Source: Methylobacter sp. S3L5C (GTDB lineage: Bacteria > Pseudomonadota > Gammaproteobacteria > Methylococcales > Methylomonadaceae). Taken from it: a DNA stretch of 64,000 nucleotides. Location: assembly GCF_022788635.1 (NCBI RefSeq), contig NZ_CP076024.1:4441503-4505502 (forward strand). The letters are read 5' to 3'. The first letter of the stretch is position 1. Each line of letters opens with the position of its first letter. Under the pieces are notes generated by a model. The model was not told the origin of the DNA. It was given only the letters and a program-made list of their open reading frames with translations, and did no database searches. This document shows, in pieces, positions 26,400-34,948 of this stretch. The position numbers and the translations under genes were made by a program.

Positions 26400-26813
26400 A
26401 TGTCTGAAGAAAAGCAGTTAAATACAAATGTAGAAAAACTTATGTCGGATACGGCTCTTAATGACCCGGCAACCATCGATGGCATTAAAAATCTAATCGA
26501 TAAAGCCACCCCCCTAGTACAAGCCGGACGCTTCAACAACATCATCGATTTATTGTCAATCATATCCGACAATATTGAATTTCTTGATGAAGCGGCACTT
26601 GAAAAAACCACTAAAGTAGGCGAAGAAATTTTAGCAATGGGTTGGACAGCCGGTAATGCCGTGCGTATGGCGCATGCTCAAACAGAAGCATTAGAAAAGC
26701 CACCCGGTTTGTTTCAATTAATCAGCTCCCTAAACGACCCGGATGTCCGCCGTTCATTACATTTTTTTATCGGGACCATGCGTATTATTGGCAGGCAGAT
26801 GAAAAATGATTAA
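26400..26813 (+). CDS. DUF1641 protein
   Basis: A 137-residue protein starting at ATG 26400 (preceded by GAGGAATT), 17 bases after the SQR gene. It is helical and acidic-rich, with the DUF1641 features L-I-D-K-A-T-P-L-V-Q-A-G-R-F-N near residue 40 and G-L-F-Q-L-I-S-S-L-N-D-P-D-V-R-R near 105. DUF1641 genes are commonly next to SQR or formate dehydrogenase-like genes, where the protein is thought to act as a partner. A frame start at 26355 would overlap the SQR gene and is unlikely. Confidence 0.85.
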   Translation: MSEEKQLNTNVEKLMSDTALNDPATIDGIKNLIDKATPLVQAGRFNNIIDLLSIISDNIEFLDEAALEKTTKVGEEILAMGWTAGNAVRMAHAQTEALEKPPGLFQLISSLNDPDVRRSLHFFIGTMRIIGRQMKND

Positions 26814-27112
26814 TCCCTGAGCACGACAAAAAATCTCAACAAAACAAAAGGAATTGATTTGCAATATATGAGTATCTTGCATAGGTAGGTTGGGTAGGGC
26901 GTTAGCGAAACCCTTCTTACCGTCTTAATCGTAACTTATTTAACAGGTCATTAAACCTTAGTAATCCACTTACGATTGTTCACTCAGTTATGCAGACTAA
27001 AGAGCCTCTCGTTTCACAGATTACTGTTCTGTAGAGCAACTCTTTAACCTGTTGATATTATTTTTCAGCAAACTTAATTTATAAACACGATTATTTTTAT
27101 GAGGATTTATCT
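26814..27112. other. Intergenic before the OsmC gene
   Basis: About 300 bp without a gene. It contains a GTAGGTTGGGTAGGGCGT-like stretch, a common short intergenic repeat type, and the promoter region of the OsmC gene. Confidence 0.4.
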
Positions 27113-27676
27113 ATGCTAAATGGTATTGATGTTGACGCACTAAAAAATATAACAGACCAAGTTACAAAAAACCCGCGGCAAGGCATGACCTCATGGGGCG
27201 CAACAACAACATGGCAGGGTGGCACTCGCTCAGATACACAGATTAATGCTTTTTCAGTGGGTGGTGAAACGGTTGAAAGAAATTTCAACCTTAAAGTGGA
27301 TGAGCCTTCTGAATTTTTAGGCACCAATCAATTTGCAAACCCTCAAGATTATCTATTAACCGCTTTGAATGCCTGCATAATAGTTGGGTACGCGACACTT
27401 TGTGCCGCTGAAGGAATTAAAATAGATATTTTGCGCATAGAAACAACTGGAGATATTGATTTACGGGGTTTTTTGGGAATAGACCCCACTGTCAAGAACG
27501 GTTACGACACAATAAAATTTACTGTTTTTATAACAGGAGATGCGACAGCCGAACAATTTCAAAACATTCATGAAAAGGTTAAGGCAAGTTCTCCCAATTT
27601 ATTTAACCTGGCCAACCCTATTAACTTTGAAACATCATTAATCGTAAAGATGGCAGACCGTCCTTTACCCTATTGA
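27113..27676 (+). CDS. OsmC family protein
   Basis: A 187-residue OsmC/Ohr-fold protein. The first conserved cysteine lies in L-L-T-A-L-N-A-C-I-I-V-G-Y (about residue 92) and a second, C100, lies eight residues further on in T-L-C-A-A-E-G. The C-terminal half has the usual S-P-N-L-F-N-L-A-N-P segment. OsmC proteins reduce peroxides or bind persulfides with a thiol. The SD GAGGAT is six bases upstream. Its location after the SQR cluster suggests protection from sulfur or peroxide stress. Confidence 0.88.
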   Translation: MLNGIDVDALKNITDQVTKNPRQGMTSWGATTTWQGGTRSDTQINAFSVGGETVERNFNLKVDEPSEFLGTNQFANPQDYLLTALNACIIVGYATLCAAEGIKIDILRIETTGDIDLRGFLGIDPTVKNGYDTIKFTVFITGDATAEQFQNIHEKVKASSPNLFNLANPINFETSLIVKMADRPLPY

Positions 27677-28098
27677 AAATAAAAGTGTAGCTAACCTGCC
27701 CTAATTCAATAAAGAAATGTTTATGAAAAAAAATCACAATTGGGTGGTCAAGTGAATGCAATTACGCATTTTTATATTGGTAGATGAACGAAAATAGCCA
27801 TCTAAGATATGTTTGACAGGGCATTCTCCTGCTAACCTCAGGGGTCATGAATTCTATAACATAGTTAATGGCTATATTATTCAATAACTTATTAAAAATA
27901 TATCAGTCGAATTTAAAGTCGATATTCCGGCTACAAGCCACTGATACTAAGGGTTACAGGGGGGGGGGCGCGAGACAAACCGTTCTTTTGGTTATTATCC
28001 AGTGTCATATAATTCGACTAAATTGGAAGTTTCAATCAAACGCTTGAGGCGGGCTGAATAAACCCACCTCGCTGCGTCGTTCGTGATGAATCACTCTG
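27677..28098. other. Intergenic with a G10 tract
   Basis: No gene seen. A homopolymer of ten G lies at 27959-27968. Confidence 0.35.
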
Positions 28099-28929
28099 CT
28101 AACCCAGCATCAAATCCACATTATGCTCGATAACATACATGAACCGAACAAGCGTCTCGCGCTCGGCATGGTCCTTGAACCAGCCATTCTCGGCCATGCG
28201 GGCTTCGCACAGAAAGGCGTTGCCTTCGGCCGCAAACTCGGATTGAAGCGTCCGGGAGGATTCGTAATTCTTGATCCAGTGATTGCGGACATTCGGTGTG
28301 AAATCGTGATAGACATAGCGGAATGACAATGTCTGCAGAGCCTCATCCATGCGGGTATGCCCAGGCAGCAGGATCGTGTCGGGATCGCTATCTTCTTTAG
28401 CCTGAAACGCTGCGATGATCATGTGGCCGCCGGGTCGAAGCTTGGCGTTGAGCTTGGTTAGTGTTTTGTTGTAATCGCCCGTGAAATAAATCGAATCGAT
28501 GGCCAAAAGGACGTCATAATCGCTGCCGGGCAGCTCGTCCTGATTCAGATCCTCGCACTGGAAATTCAAGGTGGCGGCTTTATCCCGGGTTCTTTCTTGC
28601 GCCTGGGCAATGGCGGTATCGGCATAATCAAGACCCAGGATGTCGCAGCCTGTCTTTTCATGGAGGTACTCCGTGATGTGGCCATTGGAGCAACCGACTT
28701 CCAGCACCTTCTCGCAGGGCTTAAGCAATGAAGCCAGAAAATCCATCTCGTCGATGTCCATCATGCCGTGCTGGCATAGGTCCTTGCCATAAACGGCCTT
28801 GCAGAAGCGCGAATGCGCGGGGCTTTCGGCCGCACGCCGGAAATATTCGTTGTACCACGCCTTGGAAAACATTTCTGCCTGGCCCATGTCGGTCGTGTGG
28901 TTCATCAGTTCATTCATGCTCTGTTCCAT
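28099..28929 (-). CDS. Class I SAM-dependent methyltransferase
   Basis: A 276-residue protein with the SAM-binding motif V-L-E-V-G-C-S-N-G-H near residue 95, motif II-like D-V-L-L-A-I-D-S-I-Y-F near 160, and L-R-P-G-G-H-M-I-I-A-A-F near 190. The C-terminal part is charged and helical (H-W-I-K-N-Y-E-S-S-R-T). It probably methylates a small molecule. Its GC content is clearly higher than its AT-rich flanks, which hints at transfer. It is monocistronic. Confidence 0.85.
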   Translation of the reverse strand: MEQSMNELMNHTTDMGQAEMFSKAWYNEYFRRAAESPAHSRFCKAVYGKDLCQHGMMDIDEMDFLASLLKPCEKVLEVGCSNGHITEYLHEKTGCDILGLDYADTAIAQAQERTRDKAATLNFQCEDLNQDELPGSDYDVLLAIDSIYFTGDYNKTLTKLNAKLRPGGHMIIAAFQAKEDSDPDTILLPGHTRMDEALQTLSFRYVYHDFTPNVRNHWIKNYESSRTLQSEFAAEGNAFLCEARMAENGWFKDHAERETLVRFMYVIEHNVDLMLG

Positions 28930-29070
28930 ATTTGCCTCTTGCCCCCGTGAATTATTAAATTCACCATTTTCTAGTATATATGGCCGACCGTAAAGATTCG
29001 TGCGTAAATAGGTAATAGTGACCTGTAACCAGCAATTATATAGACTGATTAGGTAGATTCAATGTATGTA

Positions 29071-29486
29071 GGGTTATTCTGCATAAAGGTACGTAACGCA
29101 CCATAGGATTTGCTGAAAACCCTTTCATAGCCATATTTACCGGTGATTTTACGGCCACCAAATTTTATTAAAGTGTCCCCAAAGGGGCAATAAAATAGCC
29201 GGTATTCGATGAGCATAATAGTTTCATAAACCTATTGCGTTAATGTTTAATTATTCAATAGGTTTGTGCATCATGGAAAGCCACAAGCGACGTAAAGGTT
29301 CGCTATGTTGCGCAAATAAACGTTTGCGCAACGCTAGGTAACGCGAATTAAAGGCAGAGTGTTAGGTACATTTACCGCTCTCTGTCCTCAAGATTCCTAA
29401 AACAGTTGATGAAAAAATCTCCAACGGGGCTGAAAATGTATTTTGAAGTCCTATGGTGCGTTACGTACCTTTATGCAAAATAACCC
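29071..29486. mobile_element. MITE-like non-coding element with 38-bp inverted repeats
   Basis: The sequence starting GGGTTATTCTGCATAAAGG at 29071-29108 is repeated as its inverse complement at 29449-29486 with one mismatch (38 bp). The 340 bp between have no coding capacity. It looks like a non-autonomous transposable element. No clear target duplication was seen, and no related transposase was found in the window. Confidence 0.7.
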
Positions 29487-30000
29487 CGCATGCTTAAAGT
29501 GACTATTTAACTGTCCCAATTGAAGCTAACTTTAATTGGGACATATTTTTGTCTACGCAGAATGCGGGTTACAGGGCTGCTTTGCGAACAGGGTTCAACT
29601 GGGACATTAGCGTCATTGATTAACATTGCTAATGACATTAAACCTACAAGCCATATATGACAATGGTTACAGAGCGACTTTACGCGTTTACGAAGGAATC
29701 CTTAAGGTCGGCCAAATTGCTCGTGTCTTATACAGTGTGTATGACTGTCAAAATGATAACCTTTTAACGACCGTTATTTGATATACAAATAATTGCATAT
29801 GTTTATCAATATATTACGAATATTTTAATGTCGTTCGGAAATTTCGGCGGCTTGGGCGTACAACCCCGATATAGTGTTCAGCAAATTTCTATGAAACTTT
29901 AGAGCCTTTTGTTTATTAACACCCGTAATTGGAGTTGTTGCAAACGTTTACTTTTTCTAGGGGATGGGCAAAAATAGCCAAGATCGCTATCAGTCAACTA
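29487..30000. other. Intergenic region with a hairpin
   Basis: No gene seen in about 500 bp. It contains the hairpin at 29512-29543. The 3' half is the region downstream of the TauE/SafE gene. Confidence 0.35.
29512..29543 (+). terminator. Hairpin TGTCCCAATT/AATTGGGACA
   Basis: A 10-bp perfect stem with a 12-nt loop, followed by TATTTTT. It could be a terminator, but no gene ends directly before it on the plus strand. Confidence 0.45.
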
Positions 30001-30717
30001 CTACCCATGCACCACCATATATCCGGAGACGGCCAGCAGCAGGAGTGTCACCAATTGCTGAAATGTCTCACTCGGCAGTCGTTCGACGATGCGCTTGGCT
30101 GACCACGTTCCAAGCACCATCGCGCCACCCATAAGTACAGCCAATAACCAGAAGCCACGCTCGAATTCGATGAATCCTTGGTAAATCACCGTTTTTACGC
30201 TATGCATGACCAGTGCCGTGACTGCCTCACTGGCGATATAGGCAACCGGAGGTAGGCCGAGAGAAAGAAAGATGGCGGCTCCCAGAGGCCCGGCGCTACC
30301 GACCAGTCCCGATAAAAAACCGACTAGTCCTCCACCTACAACCAACAACACACGGTTATTTTTGAACGTCAGGATGTTAAAATGCTTCAGCGTGACAAAG
30401 GCAAAAATAGCCACGCCGATGGCACGCGTGGCTATCAGCTCCGGCAAATTAACAAAAGCGTGCGCTCCCACAATACTAAGCGGCACCGCGCCCAACAGAA
30501 ACAAGCCAACGGGTTGCCATTGAATCTGCTTGAATCCGAAACCTGCACGTGAGAAATTACCGATTAATTGTGCGATGGTGAGCAGTGGTATTGCCTGGCT
30601 CACACCGATGCTAGACACCAGTAGTGGCAACAGTAATAATGCCCCGCCGAAGCCGGCAGCACCCGAGATGGCTGCAGTCAAATAAGCAGCGACAAAAAGC
30701 GACAAATATTCCACCAT
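30001..30717 (-). CDS. TauE/SafE family sulfite/anion exporter
   Basis: A 238-residue membrane protein with about eight TM segments. It has the family-typical glycine-rich start (A-I-S-G-A-A-G-F-G-G-A-L-L-L-L-P), repeated later as L-S-G-L-V-G-S-A-G-P-L-G-A-A. TauE/SafE proteins export sulfite, sulfoacetate or related organosulfur anions. It would fit the sulfur theme of the 23-28 kb cluster but is not linked by an operon. Confidence 0.88.
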   Translation of the reverse strand: MVEYLSLFVAAYLTAAISGAAGFGGALLLLPLLVSSIGVSQAIPLLTIAQLIGNFSRAGFGFKQIQWQPVGLFLLGAVPLSIVGAHAFVNLPELIATRAIGVAIFAFVTLKHFNILTFKNNRVLLVVGGGLVGFLSGLVGSAGPLGAAIFLSLGLPPVAYIASEAVTALVMHSVKTVIYQGFIEFERGFWLLAVLMGGAMVLGTWSAKRIVERLPSETFQQLVTLLLLAVSGYMVVHG

Positions 30718-30809
30718 ATCTGTTTTTTCTCCGTTAATGCACGTGCTGAAATGTCTTGATGGCCGAAACCAGCAAGACTTGTAATGGTCAAGTAAAACCG
30801 GACACTTTC

Positions 30810-31631
30810 TTAAGCAGTCTTCTTGTAAAATTCCCGTTCAAATTCCAGCGGGGATTGGTAGCCTAATGTTGAATGCAATCGTTTGCCATTATAAAACGCC
30901 AAATAATCAATAATACTCAGCTTTGCCGCCTCTTTAGCTTTGAATTTTTCGTAGTTTCGTTGCTCATGTTTTAAGCTTCGAAAAAATCGCTCGGTCGGCG
31001 CATTATCCCAATAATTACCTTTACGGCTCATGCTCTGCTGCATCTTCATTATTCCTAAATGACTTCGGTATTCATGGCTAGCATACTGGCTACCCCGATC
31101 CGAATGATGCACCAAGCCTGGTTCAGGTTTTCGCCGCCAAAACGCCATTTGTAAGGCATTAACACACAGTGAGGTACGCATGTTATCGGCAATGGACCAG
31201 CCCACTACTTGCCTGGAAAATAAATCAACAACAATCGCGACGTACAGCCAGCCTTCAAGAGTCCAAACGTAAGTAATATCGGTCGTCCAAACCTTATTAG
31301 GCGCAGCAACATCAAATTGCCTGTTTAACAGATTGGGAGCAATCGTCTCATTATGATCGCTGTCTGTAGTCACTTGGAAGCGTTTGGGGTAGCGTGGTTT
31401 TAAGCCCAATTTTTTCATCAATTGCCTTGCTTTATAGCGCCCGACCTGAATATCTTCTTTTATAAAAGCTTCCGATAAACGGCGAGAACCGTAAACGTTC
31501 TTGTTTTCTCCAAATAGCTCAACCGCCTTAGCTTCAAGCTGTTTTTGCCGTATTTTTTTGTCAGTATCTTTAGGCCTTTTCGCCCACGCATAAAAGGCGC
31601 TGGTACTAACTTGCATTACTTTACATAGCAC
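30810..31631 (-). CDS. IS3-family transposase OrfB
   Basis: A 273-residue integrase-core protein. The H-T-H-like N-terminus (V-S-T-S-A-F-Y-A-W) is followed by an HTH_21-type region (N-V-Y-G-S-R-R-L-S-E). The DDE residues are in W-T-T-D-I-T-Y-V, H-H-S-D-R-G-S-Q-Y-A-S and D-N-A-P-T-E-R-F-F-R-S-L-K. The frame is open upstream of the ATG to the OrfA end, as expected for a -1 frameshift product. The catalytic part is intact. Confidence 0.9.
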   Translation of the reverse strand: MLCKVMQVSTSAFYAWAKRPKDTDKKIRQKQLEAKAVELFGENKNVYGSRRLSEAFIKEDIQVGRYKARQLMKKLGLKPRYPKRFQVTTDSDHNETIAPNLLNRQFDVAAPNKVWTTDITYVWTLEGWLYVAIVVDLFSRQVVGWSIADNMRTSLCVNALQMAFWRRKPEPGLVHHSDRGSQYASHEYRSHLGIMKMQQSMSRKGNYWDNAPTERFFRSLKHEQRNYEKFKAKEAAKLSIIDYLAFYNGKRLHSTLGYQSPLEFEREFYKKTA

Positions 31632-31718
31632 GGTAACTGGAAAAGTCTTCTGTTGCTCTCGAATAAAACCGTATTTTATTGAAGTTCTTTCGCAAAGAAG
31701 ACTGCGGCCTTTTTTACC

Positions 31719-32006
31719 CTAAAGGGCACCTTGTAATATCTCGCGCTCCATTCGCAATTGTTCAACTTCTTTGCGTAAGCGCGTTAACTCATCTTGATTG
31801 ATTAAGTTCAAAACGCTTTTCTTGATCGCCGATGGTGACGGCGATCCTTGTTCGGCTCTCACCCATCGCCCAATGGCGCTAAGGGAAATACCTAGATTAT
31901 CGGCTGCTTGCTTTTGTGTATAGTCTTTTTCATTAACTAACTTGGCCGCATCTTGTTTAAATTCAATCGTGTAATTGGGTCGTTTTTGCTTAGTTTTATT
32001 ACTCAT
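31719..32006 (-). CDS. IS3-family OrfA (HTH), 3' end altered
   Basis: A 95-residue HTH_Tnp_1 protein starting at ATG 32006 (SD AGAGGTGA). It has Y-T-I-E-F-K-Q-D-A-A-K-L-V near the start and the leucine zipper L-T-R-L-R-K-E-V-E-Q-L-R-M-E-R-E-I-L. The usual tail (about K-K-A-A-V-F-F-A-K-E) is found just downstream in a shifted frame after the stop at 31719. A small insertion or frameshift has therefore moved the OrfA stop upstream of the A6G run, and the element may be impaired. Confidence 0.75.
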   Translation of the reverse strand: MSNKTKQKRPNYTIEFKQDAAKLVNEKDYTQKQAADNLGISLSAIGRWVRAEQGSPSPSAIKKSVLNLINQDELTRLRKEVEQLRMEREILQGAL

Positions 32007-32066
32007 ATTCACCTCTGTTGACATTATAAAGCTGTCTTTAGAAGTGTCCTGTTTAATTAAACCATT

Positions 32067-32443
32067 TCACAGTCAACTTTAGTGAATACAAGTAGCACCA
32101 CTGATCAATAATGACAATGGCAAGGTGGGTAATCTTCATCTGTTTTTAACGTGTTTAAAGTAGTCAGTATACTTTGAGTAAAAGTAAAGCCGCTTCTTTA
32201 TCAAGTTAGTGCTTATAGGTATTCATACAAATTGATTTTTATCATTTTAAATAATATCATTCTCTATGAATTCTTTGGCACTTATGGGTACTAATCAACA
32301 AACAGCTCTAAAGTTCCACGGAATATACTGGCAAACTTGTTGTTAATAATCATTTTTTACAGGATGACCTTAAGTATCATCTGATACCGGTTTACCTTTT
32401 GTTGATTAGCACCCAATAATAATGCGTCCAACTGGAGTACCTC
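32067..32443. other. Intergenic upstream of kaiC
   Basis: About 375 bp, AT-rich, without a gene. It should hold the promoter of the kai operon. No recognisable operator was found. Confidence 0.4.
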
Positions 32444-34189
32444 ATGACAAAAGCCAATAAAATAACCAAACCTGACGCCGTAAGCCTGTTAAAAACCCCG
32501 ACAGGCATCAAGGGTCTCGACGAGATTACCGGCGGAGGCCTGCCGCAGGGGCGTCCGACCTTGGTCTGCGGCGGCACCGGCTGTGGCAAGACTCTACTGG
32601 CTATGGAGTTCCTGGTGCGTGGGGCGACGCAATTTGACGAACCCGGTGTGTTCATGTCGTTTGAGGAAAAGTTCGGCGAGCTGTCGAAAAACTTCGCCTC
32701 TTTGGGTTTCGATTTGAATGAGTTGGTGAACCAGAACCAACTTGCCATCGACTATGTGCATATCGAACCGAGTGAGATCGAAGAGGCCGGTGAATACGAC
32801 TTGGAGGGGCTGATTATCCGCCTTGGCTACGCCATTGACAACATAGGCGCCAAACGCGTGGCGCTGGACACCATTGAGGCACTGTTTTCCGGGCTGACCA
32901 ATGAGAACATCTTACGCTCGGAACTCCGCCGCCTGTTCCGTTTCCTGAAAGACAAGGGCGTCACTGCCATCGTCACCGGCGAACAGGGCGAACGCACCTT
33001 CACCCGCTTTGGTCTGGAGGAATACGTCGCCGACTGCGTCATTTTCCTCAACCACACTGTCGACCATCAGGTTGCCACGCGCCGCTTGCGTATCGTCAAG
33101 TACCGGGGCTCTGCCCATGGCACCAACGAGTACCCGTTCTTGATTGACCAGCAGGGCTTCTCGATCATGCCGCTCTCCTCTCTCGGCCTTGATCACCCCG
33201 CCTCTACCGAACGGATATCCACCGGCATTGGGCGGCTGGACGCCATGCTGAGCGGCAAAGGCTACTACCGGGGCAGCTCCATCCTGGTTACCGGCACCGC
33301 CGGCACCGGCAAGTCCAGCCTGGCTGCGCATTTTGTCGATGCGGCCTGTAAGCGCGGCGAACGCTGCCTGTATTTCGCCTTCGAGGAGTCGCAAAAGCAG
33401 ATCATCCGCAATATGCGTTCCATTGGCATCGATCTGGGCCAGTGGATCGACCAAGGTTTGCTGCAATTTCAAAATGCCCGCACCACTATATACGGCTTGG
33501 AAATGCATCTGGTCGTGATGCACAGGATGATTGAAGACTTTAATCCTGACATTGTCGTTGTCGACCCTATCTCCAACCTGGTGGCGGCAGCCAGCAAAGC
33601 CGAAGTTAAGTCGATGCTCTCGCGCATGATCGATTACCTGAAAATAAAACAGATTACGGCCTTCTGTACCGATCTGACCTCTACCAGCGGCACTTTGGAA
33701 CTGAACTCAACCGACATTTCGTCGCTGATGGACACTTGGCTGTTGTTGCAAGTCATTGAAACCAGCGGCGAGCGCAATCGTGGCCTGTATCTCCTCAAGT
33801 CCCGAGGCATGGCACATTCCAATCAGATCAGGGAATTTATCCTCAGCGACAGCGGCGCGCAACTGCGGGATGTATATATCGGCTCCGGCGTCGTGTTAAC
33901 CGGTTCGGCCAGGATTGCGCAAGAAGCGCATGATAAAGCTTTAGCCATGGAATGCCAACAGGAAATCGAACGCAAGCAGCGCGAGATCGAACGGAAAAAA
34001 ACCTTAATAGAAGCGCAGATTATCGCCCTACACACTCAGTTCGAGTTGGAGAAGGAGGATTTGGACCGGCTTATCGTCAGGGAAAAGCTGCGGGATGAAA
34101 CGTTTGCTTTTGACAACTTGGCGATGTCTAATGTGCGGCAGGCTGACGAACTGGTTGAAGGCTTGACCGACAAAGGAGTCCCTCTATGA
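32444..34189 (+). CDS. kaiC: KaiC-like circadian clock ATPase
   Basis: A 581-residue double-domain RecA-like ATPase. Walker A motifs are G-G-T-G-C-G-K-T (about 44) and G-T-A-G-T-G-K-S (about 284). Catalytic glutamate pairs occur in M-S-F-E-E-K-F (about 70) and F-A-F-E-E-S-Q (about 310). The region equivalent to the cyanobacterial phosphosites reads [11 protein letters not shown], so a Ser-Ser pair may replace Ser-Thr (inferred by alignment from memory). The tail after about 490 is a long charged coiled coil ([11 protein letters not shown]) not found in standard 519-residue KaiC. It is followed with 4-bp overlap by two kaiB genes. A phosphorelay or stress signalling role is more likely than a true clock because no kaiA is present. 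Confidence 0.92.
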   Translation: MTKANKITKPDAVSLLKTPTGIKGLDEITGGGLPQGRPTLVCGGTGCGKTLLAMEFLVRGATQFDEPGVFMSFEEKFGELSKNFASLGFDLNELVNQNQLAIDYVHIEPSEIEEAGEYDLEGLIIRLGYAIDNIGAKRVALDTIEALFSGLTNENILRSELRRLFRFLKDKGVTAIVTGEQGERTFTRFGLEEYVADCVIFLNHTVDHQVATRRLRIVKYRGSAHGTNEYPFLIDQQGFSIMPLSSLGLDHPASTERISTGIGRLDAMLSGKGYYRGSSILVTGTAGTGKSSLAAHFVDAACKRGERCLYFAFEESQKQIIRNMRSIGIDLGQWIDQGLLQFQNARTTIYGLEMHLVVMHRMIEDFNPDIVVVDPISNLVAAASKAEVKSMLSRMIDYLKIKQITAFCTDLTSTSGTLELNSTDISSLMDTWLLLQVIETSGERNRGLYLLKSRGMAHSNQIREFILSDSGAQLRDVYIGSGVVLTGSARIAQEAHDKALAMECQQEIERKQREIERKKTLIEAQIIALHTQFELEKEDLDRLIVREKLRDETFAFDNLAMSNVRQADELVEGLTDKGVPL

Positions 34190-34506
34190 CAAACACAGTG
34201 GACAACGAAATAGAACCGGTAACCGGCGAGGACAAATGGACGCTCAGGCTTTATGTCGCCGGACAAACCCCCAAGGCCATCACCGCCTATGCCAATTTGA
34301 AAAAAATTTGTGAAGAGCATTTGCAGGGAAGCTACCAGATTGAAGTGATCGACCTGCTGGTCAACCCAACCCTGGCCAAAGATGACCAGATTTTGGCTTT
34401 ACCGACGCTAGTGCGCAAACTTCCGGAACCGATAAAGAAAATAATCGGTGACCTCTCCAATACAGAGCGGGTTCTGGTGGGTCTGGATATACGGCCTATT
34501 CTTTAA
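34186..34506 (+). CDS. kaiB: KaiB-like protein 1
   Basis: A 106-residue thioredoxin-fold KaiB. It has [12 protein letters not shown] near residue 18, Y-Q-I-E-V-I-D-L-L near 49 and [11 protein letters not shown] near 70, including the conserved proline. KaiB binds KaiC and regulates its phosphorylation cycle. The start codon overlaps the kaiC stop by four bases. An acidic N-terminal extension of about 15 residues precedes the fold. Confidence 0.92.
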   Translation: MTNTVDNEIEPVTGEDKWTLRLYVAGQTPKAITAYANLKKICEEHLQGSYQIEVIDLLVNPTLAKDDQILALPTLVRKLPEPIKKIIGDLSNTERVLVGLDIRPIL

Positions 34507-34530
34507 AATCACATCATTGGGGCTACCATT

Positions 34531-34890
34531 ATGAGCCATAATAAAGACACTAAAACCCCGCCGCTCCAGGATGCCTCGGCGGCATTTGAACAGGCGTTGC
34601 AGGAAACGGATCAAGAACACTATATCCTTCGATTGTACGTGGCGGGCATGACTCCTAATTCACAACGCGCCATCGCTAATGTGCAAAATATTTGTCAACA
34701 ACACCTGCAAGGGCGCTTTGAACTGGACATTATCGACATTTATCAGCAACCTATTTTCGCCAAAGAGGGGCAGATCGTCGCCGCCCCTACGCTGGTTAAA
34801 GAGCTTCCCACGCCGCTACGTAAATTTATCGGCGACCTGTCGCAAACCGAACGGATACTTGCCGGGCTAGATTTACGCAAGAAAGATTAG
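34531..34890 (+). CDS. kaiB: KaiB-like protein 2
   Basis: A 119-residue second KaiB with L-R-L-Y-V-A-G-M-T-P-N-S, F-E-L-D-I-I-D-I-Y and A-A-P-T-L-V-K-E-L-P, then G-D-L-S-Q-T-E-R-I-L-A-G-L. It is clearly homologous to its neighbour but diverged. Two kaiB genes after one kaiC is common in proteobacterial kai operons. A 24-bp gap separates it from kaiB1. Confidence 0.92.
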   Translation: MSHNKDTKTPPLQDASAAFEQALQETDQEHYILRLYVAGMTPNSQRAIANVQNICQQHLQGRFELDIIDIYQQPIFAKEGQIVAAPTLVKELPTPLRKFIGDLSQTERILAGLDLRKKD

Positions 34891-34948
34891 GTTTTATAAT
34901 TAGTTAATCATGGATAGAAGCAGGACTCCCGCATCGGAAAATAATTAA

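Larger units (their letters stand above)
30783..32066 (-). mobile_element. IS3-family element
   Basis: About 1284 bp. The imperfect terminal repeats begin AATGGT and contain AAAC, GGACACTT (left AATGGTCAAGTAAAACCGG, right inward AATGGTTTAATTAAACAGG). It carries OrfA and OrfB on the minus strand. No clear target duplication could be identified. Confidence 0.82.

Noticed and set aside
27959-27968. Ten-G homopolymer as a possible phase-variation tract
   Set aside because: It is intergenic with no reading frame or promoter spacing that it would switch.
32392-34320. Long minus-strand frames (118, 203, 94 codons) opposite kaiC and kaiB
   Set aside because: Shadows of the GC-rich kaiC gene on the plus strand; no family character.
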